DNA of 64,000 nt. Origin: JAFAMB01 sp963775805 (GTDB taxonomy: Bacteria > Verrucomicrobiota > Verrucomicrobiia > Chthoniobacterales > JAFAMB01). The notes beneath the pieces are model-generated. The model was not told the DNA's origin. It was given only the letters and a program-made list of their open reading frames with translations, and made no database searches. Below are positions 26,529 through 34,949 of the stretch, one piece after another. Positions within the stretch are counted from its first letter, which is position 1. Every line of letters begins with the position of its first letter. The DNA lies in contig CAVZKG010000002.1 of the NCBI GenBank assembly GCA_963775805.1, forward strand, positions 372,001 through 436,000, given 5' to 3'. The position numbers were made by a program, and so were the translations under genes.

Positions 26529-27563
26529 ATGGTCAAACCGGAAAAACTGCATGCTGGAGATCATATCGCGGCTGTCACTCCTTCCTGGGGTGGCCCCGGA
26601 GCTTTCCCCTGGGTGTACGAACTCGGTAAAAAGCAGATCGAAGAAGAGCTTTCTTTGAAAGTCATCGATATGCCTCACACCTGCCGCGACCCGCAGTGGC
26701 TCTATCAAAATCCGAAGGCGCGCGCGGAAGATCTAATGCAAGCCTTCTCCGATCCATCCATCAAAGCCATTTTCTCAGCGGTCGGTGGTGATGAATCGAT
26801 CCGCATTCTTCCGTACCTCGATTTGAACGTCATCCGGAATAATCCAAAGATCTTCCTGGGTTTCTCAGACATGACTACGATTCATATGGCCTGTTACAAA
26901 GCGGGGTTGAGCACATTTTACGGCCCCTCGATCATGGTCGAACTAGCCGAGATCGGAGGAATCTTTCCTTACACAGTCGACTCGATCAAGCGGACGTTTT
27001 TCACGCGCGAGTCAATCGGAGAACTTCGCGCGAACTCATCGGGCTGGACTGCCGATTTTTCAGAATGGGGTCCTGAAAGTCATGAGAGGAAGAGAAAATT
27101 GAAAGACCCGATGCCATGGAAAATCGTTCAGGGAACCGGGACGGTTTCGGGGCATCTGCTCGGTGGATGTTTTGAATCGCTAGAGTTCCTGAAAGGAACA
27201 GAATACTGGCCCAAATTAGATCAATGGGAGGGCGCTCTGTTATTTCTGGAGACCTTTGATGCGCCATCCACCGTTTACTGTGAACATTGGCTTCGCAACT
27301 ACGCTTCGCAAGGAATCTTGCAACGCGTGAAGGGGATACTTTTTGGCCGACCGGGCGGAAGTCAAAACGGCAAAGAAGATTTCGAAAAATATGATGCAGC
27401 GCTGTTGAAGATCGTTCGTGAATCCGGATTAACAGACCTGCCGATTCTAAGTCGCATGGATTTTGGCCACACCGATCCCAAGCTCATCTTGCCATACGGT
27501 CTCAAGGCAGAGTTGCGCTGCGACGAAGCACGCATTGTCATTCCCGAAAGTGCAGTCAAATAG
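26529..27563 (+). CDS. Peptidase family S66 (LD-carboxypeptidase / MccF-like)
   Basis: 344-residue serine peptidase homologue. The Ser-Glu-His triad is readable as S113 in FLGFSDMT, E241 in LLFLETFDAP and H314 in DFGHTDPK. S66 enzymes either trim the terminal D-Ala of cell-wall tetrapeptides (LdcA) or destroy microcin C-type compounds (MccF). The length and the GPSIMVELAE stretch lean to the MccF-like branch, but the role is not settled. It starts 43 bases after the IS3 right end, so its original promoter may have been displaced. Confidence 0.88.
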   Translation: MVKPEKLHAGDHIAAVTPSWGGPGAFPWVYELGKKQIEEELSLKVIDMPHTCRDPQWLYQNPKARAEDLMQAFSDPSIKAIFSAVGGDESIRILPYLDLNVIRNNPKIFLGFSDMTTIHMACYKAGLSTFYGPSIMVELAEIGGIFPYTVDSIKRTFFTRESIGELRANSSGWTADFSEWGPESHERKRKLKDPMPWKIVQGTGTVSGHLLGGCFESLEFLKGTEYWPKLDQWEGALLFLETFDAPSTVYCEHWLRNYASQGILQRVKGILFGRPGGSQNGKEDFEKYDAALLKIVRESGLTDLPILSRMDFGHTDPKLILPYGLKAELRCDEARIVIPESAVK

Positions 27564-27717
27564 CACGTAGGATACAAAAGATTCACCACGGAGGCGCGGC
27601 GCGCCGGCGGAAAGCCGCGACCGCAAGGGCGCGGTGTCGGGGTGTGGGCGTATCGGCGTGTCGGCGAATACTTAGTTAGATTGGCATCGCCAGGCGAGAC
27701 GCCAATCCTACTTTGAA

Positions 27718-27847
27718 CTCCCCAACGTTCTCGGGTTTTCTCCGCGTCCGCGTCCACGTCCGCGCGGTGCGTTCAACGCGAGATCGCTCCAGTCCGGAAA
27801 GCAACCCCAAAAATCCGAAACTCTGCGTCCTTTGCGCCTTGTATCTT
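27718..27847 (+). repeat. Left half of a TTCAACGCG-family repeat, split by IS110
   Basis: Contains the family's ordered landmarks: AACGTTCTCGGGTTTTC, TTCAACGCGAGATCGCTCCA, GTCCGGAAAGCAACCCC, AAAAATCCGAAACTCTGCG and CCTTGTATCTT. The continuation (TGTGGTAAATCC...GTGGTGAATTCC) appears 1.3 kb downstream at 29164-29228, after the IS110 element. Confidence 0.8.
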
Positions 27848-29156
27848 CCTTGTTCTGACATTTTACCCCCTTTTGAAGCCGCCCGGAAGGGCGGAAGCTT
27901 AAGACGAAGTTTTGGCTGAGAGAGGAGGAGAACTCGCTTGGCGCCTCGGTCTAGAACCTGTCACAAAGATTGGCTCCTCGCTCTCTCTAGCCGCTTCTTC
28001 CTTTAAAACTGAACCGTATCATTGGTAACAAGATCATTAGATTTTGGTGTTCTGATCGATCTTGGAAGCCTGCATTGACAAGGATCGTTTTGGAAGAGGC
28101 CCTGCCGAAGCTTCTTTAGAAAGACTCCAGCAATGAAAACACTCTACTTCCTGGGTTTTGACGTCGCAAAACATTATTGCGACTTCGCTCTGCTCAATGC
28201 CAACGCGGCGTTGCTCTGGCGTGGGCGATTTGAAAATAATCAGACTGGAGATCAATCGATTCGTCGATTCGCTCAAAAGCCGAAAATTCGATCTTAAAAG
28301 AGTCCTTTTCGGATTAGAAGCCACTGGCATTTACTCTCAGAGACTGCTTGGCAGCCTTCAGCAGCTTCAACTGGCAGCTTGTCTGCTTAATCCTGCTCAG
28401 GTCAAATATTTCGGTATCTCCAAACTGCGCCGTTCAAAGAATGATTCCTGCGACGCTTTGCTTATCGCTCACTATCTGCTGGAGCGTCGCCCAGCTGCTA
28501 CCAAGCCCTTAAGCACAGCTGAAGCACAGCTCAAAGAGCTTGTCGTCGCTCGTGAGAGCCTTTGCAGCGATTTGGTGCGTCAGAAAAATCGCAGGGAAAA
28601 ACATCGCCTCTTATCCGACAAGCTCCCTGCCATTGTCCTGCAGCAAGGACTGGAACGTATCAAGCAGTTCAAACTCTGGATTAACCAACTCGACCACCAA
28701 ATTGCTGGAGCTTATCGATTCGGATCCGGTTTTAAAAACTCGTTGCCAATTGCTCTGCTCCATCCCGGGTATCGCACTTTGCTCTGCCGCCAAAATCCTT
28801 TCCCAACTTGCCGGTAAAGACTTTGAGTCCGCTCATCAATTGGTTCTCTACTGCGGACTCAACCCAAGACAGAACCAGTCTGGCCAATCCAATCGCTCAA
28901 GCCCCATTTCCAAGGTCGGCAATGCCCTTTTACGCAAAGCCCTCTTCATGCCTGCCGCTGTTGCCTCCCGTCATTGCGCTCCCATCAAACTCTGGAGCCA
29001 ACTCCTTCAGCGTCGACGTCCTGACCTTTCCAAGCTCTCCATCCGCACCGCCGTCATGCACAAGCTCCTGCGCATCATCTTCGCCGTCCTCCACAAACAA
29101 ACTCCCTTCGACCCTCAACTCATCGCTGTCTCAAACTTCCCTTGACACCCAAGACC
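27848..29156 (+). mobile_element. IS110-family element inserted in a dispersed repeat
   Basis: Boundaries are inferred by comparison with uninterrupted repeat copies, such as 34875-34905 where GCCTTGTATCTCTGTGGTGA is continuous. Here GTATCTT occurs at 27841-27847 and again at 29157-29163, and the sequence between is the transposase gene plus about 285 bases of non-coding left end. IS110 elements lack terminal inverted repeats and use a bridge RNA, often from a non-coding end, to choose their target. Insertion into a repeated sequence fits that biology. The exact core could shift by a few bases. Confidence 0.7.
28133..29145 (+). pseudogene. IS110-family transposase, broken by two frameshifts
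   Basis: Reading three frames in turn reconstructs a DEDD transposase. Frame one starts with MKTLYFLGFDVAKHYCDFAL (first Asp). After a shift near 28230-28260 a second frame gives LFGLEATGIY (Glu) and LRRSKNDSCDALLIAHYL (two Asp). After another shift near 28700 a third frame carries the C-terminal Transposase_20 domain, with CSIPGIALCSAAKIL and the SGQSNRSSPISKVGN serine motif. The catalytic residues are all still present, so decay is recent or the shifts are sequencing errors. Confidence 0.85.
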
Positions 29157-29163
29157 GTATCTT

Positions 29164-29228
29164 TGTGGTAAATCCAATTCTCTGCGCCCTTCTCCGTGTC
29201 TCTGTGTCTCCGTGGTGAATTCCGTGCC
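29164..29228 (+). repeat. Right half of the split TTCAACGCG-family repeat
   Basis: TGTGGTAAATCCAATTCTCT followed by CTCCGTGTCTCTGTGTCTCC and GTGGTGAATTCC is the 3' part of the family as seen complete at 29933-30110. It directly follows the inferred IS110 right end. Confidence 0.75.
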
Positions 29229-29234
29229 TAATAT

Positions 29235-29272
29235 TTAGATAGCTATCTAATTCGATCAGTGTCTAATTAGAC
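29235..29272. promoter_or_regulatory. Two palindromes upstream of the ArsR-DUF2087 gene
   Basis: TTAGATAGCTATCTAA (29235-29250) is a perfect 16-bp palindrome and GTCTAATTAGAC (29261-29272) a perfect 12-bp one; both share TCTAA half-sites. They end two bases before the ATG at 29275, leaving no room for a ribosome binding site. They are good candidates for autoregulatory operators of the ArsR-type protein. Confidence 0.65.
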
Positions 29273-29274
29273 GA

Positions 29275-29892
29275 ATGACCGAGGTCGATGCGAATTTGTT
29301 GTTGCGGTTCTTTAAAGCGTTGGGGCACGAGAGCCGGTTGAAACTGATCGGGTTGCTTGCCCAGAGTGATCGGACTGTTCAGGAATTGGCGCGATTGCTC
29401 GATCTTTCAGAACCGACGATCTCGCATCACTTGGGGCTCTTGCGAGAGCTCGACCTTGTCCGGTTGCGCCCGGAAGGGAATCTTCACTGGTACGCTTTTC
29501 GGCCCGACGGTTTGGCTCACTTGGCGAAATCACTTCTTTCTCCAAAAAAGATCGCGCGATGGGCCGACAAAAAGGCTGAGATCAAAACTGATCCGACTCA
29601 AGCGCCCGACCGGCTCATCCAGAACTACCTGGATAGCGACGGCCGCCTCCGCCAGATTCCGGCTTCCCGGAAAAAGCGGCGTACCGTCCTCGCGTGGCTT
29701 GCGAATCACTTTGACAATGACCGCCGGTATCGTGAAGCCGAAGTGAACCAGATCCTGCAGGGCCGGCACTGGGATAGCGCCACTCTTCGCCGCGAACTGG
29801 TTGGATACCGAATGCTGGCTCGAGCCCAAGGGGTCTACTGGCGCTTGCCCGAGGAACAATGGAGAAAAGTAGAAATCGAAAAGGCTAAATAA
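29275..29892 (+). CDS. ArsR-type regulator with C-terminal DUF2087 domain
   Basis: 205-residue regulator. Residues 5-90 form a winged helix (LGHESRLKLIGLLAQSDRTV, LLDLSEPTISHHLGLLRELD) without the Cys pair of metal-sensing ArsR proteins. The C-terminal DUF2087 domain is seen as LANHFDNDRRYREAEVNQIL and TLRRELVGYRMLARAQGVYW. This fusion is a known architecture of unknown signal. The upstream palindromes suggest autoregulation. Confidence 0.88.
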   Translation: MTEVDANLLLRFFKALGHESRLKLIGLLAQSDRTVQELARLLDLSEPTISHHLGLLRELDLVRLRPEGNLHWYAFRPDGLAHLAKSLLSPKKIARWADKKAEIKTDPTQAPDRLIQNYLDSDGRLRQIPASRKKRRTVLAWLANHFDNDRRYREAEVNQILQGRHWDSATLRRELVGYRMLARAQGVYWRLPEEQWRKVEIEKAK

Positions 29893-30204
29893 CACAAACA
29901 GAAGCAGTTAGGCTGCCCAAGCATTGTCCCTCCCCAACGTTCTGGTGTTTTTCCCGCACCCGCATTTTTGCGGCGTGTTCAACGCGATATCGTTTCAGAC
30001 CGGACAGCAAAACTCGAAAAATCCGAAACTCTGCGCCCTTTGCGCCCTTGTGGTGAATCCAATCTCTGCGTCCTCCTCTGTGTCTCGGTGCCTCCGTGGT
30101 GAATTCCGTCCTTCCAACCTCTTGAGAAGCTGGTTTCTCTGTGCACTTCGTGCTTTTTTGGTCGATAATGTGCCCTCCCGTTTTCTGCGTGCCTTCCTCA
30201 CCCC
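29893..30204 (+). repeat. Complete TTCAACGCG-family repeat copy (about 29933-30110)
   Basis: This is one of the fullest copies. It carries CCAACGTTCTGGTGTTTTTC, then GCGGCGTGTTCAACGCGATA, CCGGACAGCAAAACTCG, AAAAATCCGAAACTCTGCGC, CTTGTGGTGAATCCAATCTC and GCCTCCGTGGTGAATTCC. The rest of this gap holds no gene. Confidence 0.75.
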
Positions 30205-30513
30205 ATGAGATATCAACTCGTTCTTCAGTGGAACGCTTCATCGATCAACGACTACGATGACATGATCTGGGTCGAAGAGGCGATTAAGAACGGAATTCGC
30301 CATGTTGCTTCCGTGGAAGGTCATGACGTCGGGACGGGCCAGGTAAATCTCTTTCTGAACACCAATGAACCGTATCGAGCGTTTGACGAAATCAAACGTA
30401 TCCTGGGAAGCAGAGATTTTATGATCGGACTAAGGGCGGCCTTCCGTGAACAAAGCGAAAGCGACTATCGGATCATTTATCCAATCGGCTTGGCCTCGTT
30501 CTCGGTAGCTTGA
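30205..30513 (+). CDS. Hypothetical protein
   Basis: 102-residue soluble protein, Asp/Glu-rich with an N-terminal beta strand (MRYQLVLQWNASS) and a D-x-x-D/E pattern (DYDDMIWVEEAIKNG). The layout resembles a small alpha/beta protein with no signal peptide or membrane segment. I do not recognise the family. A repeat copy ends about 95 bases upstream, and the coding style differs clearly from the repeats, which supports a real gene. Confidence 0.6.
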   Translation: MRYQLVLQWNASSINDYDDMIWVEEAIKNGIRHVASVEGHDVGTGQVNLFLNTNEPYRAFDEIKRILGSRDFMIGLRAAFREQSESDYRIIYPIGLASFSVA

Positions 30514-30775
30514 CACCGTGTAACCGGGTATTCGCCGACTCGCCCATACGTCCTAGTCGAGTCCAGCACCCTAAAGTCGGTGGTGCTCCCGCCCTACGCG
30601 ATCTCCGAATTGCTCGTATAGGTCATATAGGACGTATACGTCGTATATTGCCTGAGCGTGTTAGCTCGTGCATTTCCACAAGGGTTCAGCACAACCTGCG
30701 AAGCGATCGTGCGCTGAGTGCCACGGAGTGGCACAATCCCTTTCCTTACTGGTAATTTTTCCATAACTTCGCCAT
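30514..30775. repeat. Intergenic region with a 9-bp-period tract
   Basis: Four 9-mers lie end to end at 30616-30651: GTATAGGTC, ATATAGGAC, GTATACGTC, GTATATTGC. The same motif recurs near 52955-52990 and 54603-54628. The rest shows nothing supportable. Confidence 0.7.
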
Positions 30776-31195
30776 GTGACCCAGCCCCGTTATTTCATCA
30801 GTTCCGATCCGCATCTTCTTGACTTGGACCTTATCCACCAGTTTCTCGCGACTGAGAGTTATTGGGCCAAAGGCGTTTCGAAACAGGTCGTCGAAAAGTC
30901 GATCAATCATTCGATCCCGTTTGGTGTTTATACATCTCCCGACTCGACGCAAGTCGGTTTTGCGCGCGTTACGACAGATCGGGCAACCTTCGCTTATCTC
31001 CAAGATCTCTTCATCCTGTCTGGCCATCGAGGTCAAGGGCTGTCGAAGCGTCTCGTGGAAACCGTTCTTGGCCATCCCGACCTCCAAGGGCTGCGACGGT
31101 TTCTGTTAGCGACTGCCGATGCGCATTCACTTTACGAAAAGTTCGGCTTCGAGCTGTTACCGAAACCCGAACGCTTCATGGAACGGCGAGCCTGA
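30776..31195 (+). CDS. GNAT family N-acetyltransferase
   Basis: 139-residue acetyltransferase. The acetyl-CoA binding motif A is present as LFILSGHRGQGLSKRLVETV, and the C-terminal strand region as ATADAHSLYEKFGFELL, as in the small YjgM-like GNATs. It opens with a GTG. The acceptor substrate is unknown. Confidence 0.88.
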   Translation: MTQPRYFISSDPHLLDLDLIHQFLATESYWAKGVSKQVVEKSINHSIPFGVYTSPDSTQVGFARVTTDRATFAYLQDLFILSGHRGQGLSKRLVETVLGHPDLQGLRRFLLATADAHSLYEKFGFELLPKPERFMERRA

Positions 31196-31541
31196 AGAGG
31201 CCGAATCCTTGTGTTGCCAGCATGTAGAGACACCAGAGAAAAAGAAGTGTCATCAATAGCAGCTCGCGCGATGAAGATCACGGAGCGATTTGCGGCGAAT
31301 CACTCTAAATCGCCAAACGTTTTGGCGTTTTCCCTGCGTCCACCTCCATGCGGCGTGTTGAACGCGACATCGCTCCAGTCCGGAGAGCAAACCCCAAAAA
31401 AAATCCTAACTCTCTGTCCTCCGTGCCTTGTGGTGAATTCCGTGCCTCCCATTGTTTGGGAAACTGTTTAGTACAAAGCGGATTTGCGCAGGAGACCACG
31501 AAGATCACAGGGCGATTTGTGACGACTGGCCCCACATTCCT
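31196..31541 (+). repeat. TTCAACGCG-family repeat copy (about 31308-31450)
   Basis: Landmarks in order: CCAAACGTTTTGGCGTTTTC, GTTGAACGCGACATCGCTCC, AGTCCGGAGAGCAAACCCC, then ATCCTAACTCTCTGTCC and CTTGTGGTGAATTCCGTGCC. No gene is supported in this interval. Confidence 0.75.
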
Positions 31542-32035
31542 TCACGATACCGATTTCCTTCGCCACCGAATGAACACGATTAGCGGAACGACGGTTAGAG
31601 GCAAGCCGAACAGTGCGAGGAAGAGGGGAGGCAGCCAGAGCCAGATATCGTCGATTTCGGCATGCTGGGGATCGTGAGGATCGTAGAAAATTGTAATCTT
31701 GTCGCCCTCACCGAAGGGCCGGGCCGTGGAACCGGACCGCGATGTTACGTGATAGTCCGGCCGTCTCCCGACACGAATCGAAATTGCGGGTAGAAGAACG
31801 CGCCCCCGTGATTGCCGCCAGATTTCGCGACGCTGCCTGCGAAGATCCCTTCGGTCCGAGTTGCGTGACTGACGAACATCAGCGTCTGGGCACAAGTAAA
31901 AATGCTTCCGGCGAGCAACACCAGACCCAACACCAACAACGGTAGGACGATTGCGATTGTTATGCCCACAACCAAACGCGATCTGGCAAAAACGCTATTT
32001 CGTTCACCATCCAGAAATTTGATTTGTCTGGTCAA
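31542..32035 (-). pseudogene. DUF3592 membrane protein, frameshifted
   Basis: The N-terminal frame (from 32035) gives a signal-like transmembrane helix (IAIVLPLLVLGLVLLAGSIF) and the first half of the DUF3592 domain, ending FVSGDGRTIT before a stop at about 31749. The other frame continues with the second half (FGEGDKITIFYDPHDPQHAE) and a C-terminal helix (LWLPPLFLALFGLPLTVVPL). Together they make one normal two-helix DUF3592 protein of about 165 residues. A single-base loss near 31745-31755, or a sequencing error, explains the break. Confidence 0.78.
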
Positions 32036-32508
32036 ACGCGAAACTCCAGATCGCCGAGAAGGTTTCTCCAGGAAGCAGCAATCCCCGCATCACTCGGAAA
32101 TATTCTCCTACTACAAAAGTTCGACACCCGGCATCTCTAGGGGGATTTTTTTATTCCCTGCGCTCACGTCCAGCGGCACATTCAACGTGACATCGCTCGA
32201 GTCCGGACAGCTCCCAAATAAAAATCCGAAACTCCGTGCCTCGGTGCCTCTGGTTGGACCCGTTCCCAGGAATGCACAGGCTGGAAGCCTATGCTCCTGT
32301 AGTTTCCGAACGTTCTGGCGTTTTCCCCTGCGTTCACTTCCCCTCGGCACGTTCAACGCGACATCGTCACAGTCCGGACAGCAACTCCCAAAAATCCAAA
32401 ACATCAATGTCTCAGGGCCTCCAAACCGAATTCCGTAACTCTGTGCCCTCCGTGCCTTTGTGGTGAATCCCCCCTCTGTGACCTCCCTCTTCCCTCTGCG
32501 CTCTCCTC
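32036..32508 (+). repeat. Two consecutive TTCAACGCG-family repeat copies
   Basis: Copy one spans about 32137-32255 (CACATTCAACGTGACATCGC, GAGTCCGGACAGCTCCC). Copy two spans about 32300-32475 (GAACGTTCTGGCGTTTTCCC, GCACGTTCAACGCGACATCG, CTTTGTGGTGAATCCCCCC). A GGAATGCACAGGCTGGAAGC linker between them recurs in reverse at 44490-44515. No gene is supported. Confidence 0.75.
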
Positions 32509-33552
32509 CTATCCGATGTTCGTCGGGAACGGATTCCTTTCCGGGAACGCACCATTCTGGTGCCAGTAAGGATAAACCGCCGGAATCGCGCTTGCGGCAT
32601 CCAGTTTTGCCACCTGTTCAGGAGTCAGGTTCCATCCGACTGCACCGAGATTCTGTTTCAGCTGTTCTGCGTTTCTTGCTCCGATCACGATCGTCGAAAC
32701 GGTGGGACGTTGCAGCAGCCAGTTCAACGCGATCTGCGGAACCGATTTCCCGGTCTCAGCCGCGACTGCGTCCAGAGCGTCCACGACGCTGTGCAGATAA
32801 TCATCGTTTACCTGAGGGCCGGCGTCAGCGGCGAGTTTACTGTTTAACCGGCTAGTTTCCGGTCTTGGCTGACCTCTTCGGATTTTTCCGGTCAAACGAC
32901 CCCAACCGAGCGGGCTCCAGACCACGGCACCGATTTTCTGATCCAGGCCGAGCGGCAACAATTCCCACTCATAATCACGGCCGATCAAAGAATAATAGGT
33001 CTGATTCGCAACGTAGCGCGTGTATCCGTACCGGTCGGCGACCGCGAGTGACTTCATCAGATGCCATCCGGAAAAGTTTGAGACGCCCAGGTACCGGATT
33101 TTTCCGGCACGGACGAGGTCATCCAGCGTACTGAGCGTTTCTTCGACTGGAGTTTGCGCATCGAATCCATGGAGTTGAAACAGATCGATATGATCCGTAT
33201 GCAACCGTTGAAGACTACCTTCGACCGCCTGGATCAAATGAAACCGGGAGGATCCGACATCGTTCGGACCATCTCCGCGGCGGAAAGTCGCTTTGGTCGA
33301 GATCAGGACTTTATCGCGCCGGCCATTGATCGCTTCGCCGAGCACATCTTCGGCGAGACCGTTTGAATAGACATCCGCCGAATCGAACATCGTCAGTCCG
33401 TTCTCGAGACAAATGTCGACGAGTTTTGTTGCCTCTTCGACCCCGCTGCCGCCCCACGCTTTGAAAAATTCGTTCCCACCTCCGAACGTTCCGGTTCCGA
33501 GAGTGAGCACCGGGACTTTAAATCCCGATCCGCCAAGTAGCCGATATTCCAT
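32509..33552 (-). CDS. Aldo/keto reductase
   Basis: 347-residue NAD(P)H-dependent reductase. The tetrad is visible: Asp/Tyr in MFDSADVYSNG, Lys in VLISTKATF, His in LFQLHGFDAQ. The GKIRYLGVSNFSGWHLM strand and the C-terminal TIVIGARNAEQLKQN cofactor site are typical. The WSPLGWGRLTGK segment is shared with the YajO/Gpr-like branch. No regulator is adjacent; a heptamer tract (GGCAGAA x5) lies just upstream. Confidence 0.92.
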   Translation of the reverse strand: MEYRLLGGSGFKVPVLTLGTGTFGGGNEFFKAWGGSGVEEATKLVDICLENGLTMFDSADVYSNGLAEDVLGEAINGRRDKVLISTKATFRRGDGPNDVGSSRFHLIQAVEGSLQRLHTDHIDLFQLHGFDAQTPVEETLSTLDDLVRAGKIRYLGVSNFSGWHLMKSLAVADRYGYTRYVANQTYYSLIGRDYEWELLPLGLDQKIGAVVWSPLGWGRLTGKIRRGQPRPETSRLNSKLAADAGPQVNDDYLHSVVDALDAVAAETGKSVPQIALNWLLQRPTVSTIVIGARNAEQLKQNLGAVGWNLTPEQVAKLDAASAIPAVYPYWHQNGAFPERNPFPTNIG

Positions 33553-33749
33553 TAAATCGATTTAGCAAGAATTGCCCGAGGAGCAACGGGAAAGGCAGAA
33601 GGCAGAAGGCAGAAGGCAGAAGGCAGAATTAAGAAGTACCTGCGGTGGAAGGGATTCAATATCGAGGGATCGGGCGGCGACTTCAACGCGACACCGCTCC
33701 TGTCCGCACAACGAACCGGAAAAAAATCCGAGTCTCTGTGTGCTCTGTA
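33553..33749. repeat. GGCAGAA heptamer array and a partial TTCAACGCG-family copy
   Basis: Five perfect GGCAGAA units at 33594-33628 are followed by TTAAGAA. From about 33660 a partial TTCAACGCG-family copy (GACTTCAACGCGACACCGCT, AAAAAATCCGAGTCTCTGTG) runs up to the end of the vapC gene. Confidence 0.75.
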
Positions 33750-34163
33750 CTACAATGGCTGGGAAGTGGAGCCGGTGGGGACCGCTGGAATATCGGTCTG
33801 CGTGAAATCGTTGCCCTTGAAGAGCAACGGGAACCCGGTAGCCTTGGCAAGCGCATAGGAAAAACAATCGCCGAAATTGAGACCCGCTGCGTGATGGCCT
33901 TTGCCGTACCGCCGGAAAGCATCCCGGCCGAAACGCGCTTGATCCTCATCGACCTCAACGATCTCTATCCCAGCTGCGGCAATGAAGAGATCGAGGTCCC
34001 GACGTCCGTCGTAGCCGTGTTTGTTCTCAATCACAATCGACGTTTCAACAAAACTGGCCGCCGAGAGGAGGCGAGTGTTGGCGCGTTCAATCGCTTCTGT
34101 AAAAGCTCGACGCTCCGGCTCATCACTGAGGATCGCAATCAGGGCGGATGGATCGATTACCAT
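33750..34163 (-). CDS. vapC: VapC-type PIN-domain toxin
   Basis: 137-residue PIN ribonuclease. The acidic metal-binding residues are present: D4 in MVIDPSALIAIL, E40 in AASFVETSIVIE, D99 in GLNFGDCFSYALAKA and D119 in LLFKGNDFTQTD. VapC toxins cleave specific tRNA or rRNA sites. It is the second gene of the pair and its ATG overlaps the antitoxin stop by one base (TGATG). The C-terminus runs into repeat sequence. Confidence 0.9.
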   Translation of the reverse strand: MVIDPSALIAILSDEPERRAFTEAIERANTRLLSAASFVETSIVIENKHGYDGRRDLDLFIAAAGIEIVEVDEDQARFGRDAFRRYGKGHHAAGLNFGDCFSYALAKATGFPLLFKGNDFTQTDIPAVPTGSTSQPL

Positions 34164-34411
34164 CAGCGTGGGAGCCCGCGCTCGTCGTAAAGCATCTCAT
34201 CGGGTGTGCGCCCATCGAAAACCGCTAGGGATGCACAGTGTTTGGCGATCTCGTCAAGCCGGTCGGCAAGCCGGTGCCGGTTTCGACTCTTGAGCTGCTG
34301 CAAACGAGCCCTGACGGCATTGGTGACTGCCTCGGTCTTCGTCTCGTCAGCAAGAGCGGCGAGCTCGTCTACAAGCTTTTCAGTCTCTGGGTTGCGAATG
34401 TTCAGTGCCAT
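34163..34411 (-). CDS. vapB: VapB-type antitoxin
   Basis: 82-residue antitoxin of the Rv0623-like group. The N-terminus MALNIRNPETEKLVDELAAL with ETKTEAVTNAVRARL gives a ribbon-helix-helix-like DNA-binding part; the C-terminal tail DGRTPDEMLYDERGLPR is the toxin-neutralising region. Antitoxin-first order and the one-base overlap with vapC are as expected. Confidence 0.9.
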   Translation of the reverse strand: MALNIRNPETEKLVDELAALADETKTEAVTNAVRARLQQLKSRNRHRLADRLDEIAKHCASLAVFDGRTPDEMLYDERGLPR

Positions 34412-34417
34412 AAATTC

Positions 34418-34423
34418 ATTATA
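34418..34423 (-). promoter_or_regulatory. -10 box of vapBC, implying a nearly leaderless mRNA
   Basis: On the minus strand TATAAT occupies 34423-34418, only six bases before the vapB ATG (34411). Transcription would therefore start at or very near the A of the start codon. The -35 is weak. No Shine-Dalgarno sequence is possible in this arrangement. Confidence 0.55.
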
Positions 34424-34642
34424 TGAGGAAACTTTACTACACTGTTACATGCTAATATGAATAATTCGACTTTGCAACAGACGAGACAGCCGCACGTTGC
34501 CAGTCAATTGCACCCCAGTCAGCCTGACATCCGAGCTGTCCGCCATTTCCTTGGCGACGGCGGAAGCCTTAGCGAAGGATGGTTCCCCGCTTGCGCCCAG
34601 AGGAGGTGATTGCCTCCGAAGTCGCCCGCTGGTCCGGGAAAC

Positions 34643-34736
34643 CTTGCAAGAATCGACCTGTCCCCGAACCGATTTGTCCCCGAACCGATTCACCGAAAGC
34701 TTGCAAGAATCGACCTGTCCCCGAACCGATTCACCG
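34643..34736. repeat. Direct repeat of CTTGCAAGAATCGACCTGTC with GTCCCCGAACCGATT
   Basis: The 32-base unit at 34643-34674 recurs at 34700-34731, with a third GTCCCCGAACCGATT between them. In reverse it reads AATCGGTTCGGGGACAGGTC, a kind of short block that I associate with RAYT/IS200-like sites; that link is only an impression. No transposase is adjacent. Confidence 0.7.
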
Positions 34737-34949
34737 TGTCTCCGTGGTGAATCCGAACCCCAGTAGGTATTCGCCGACACGCCGATACCCCCAAACGCCG
34801 ACACTGCATCCATTTGGTTGCGGCTATTCGCGCGCTGTGCCTCCAATCCAAATTCCGAAACTCTGTGACCTCTGCGCCTTGTATCTCTGTGGTGAATCCG
34901 CACCTCTGCGTCCTCCTCCGTTTCTCCGTGCCCTCCTCGTTCAGAAAGA

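Larger units (their letters stand above)
34412..34945. other. Non-coding region with repeats upstream of the HNH locus
   Basis: Besides the direct repeats at 34643-34736, 34750-34945 is a diverged TTCAACGCG-family copy lacking its central part. It has CGGCTATTCGCGCGCTGTGC, then AATTCCGAAACTCTGTGACC, GCCTTGTATCTCTGTGGTGA and TCTCCGTGCCCTCC. No complete gene is supported. Confidence 0.65.

Noticed and set aside
30510..30755. 81-residue gene between the hypothetical protein and the GNAT gene
   Set aside because: Most of it is the 9-bp-period repeat and low-complexity sequence.
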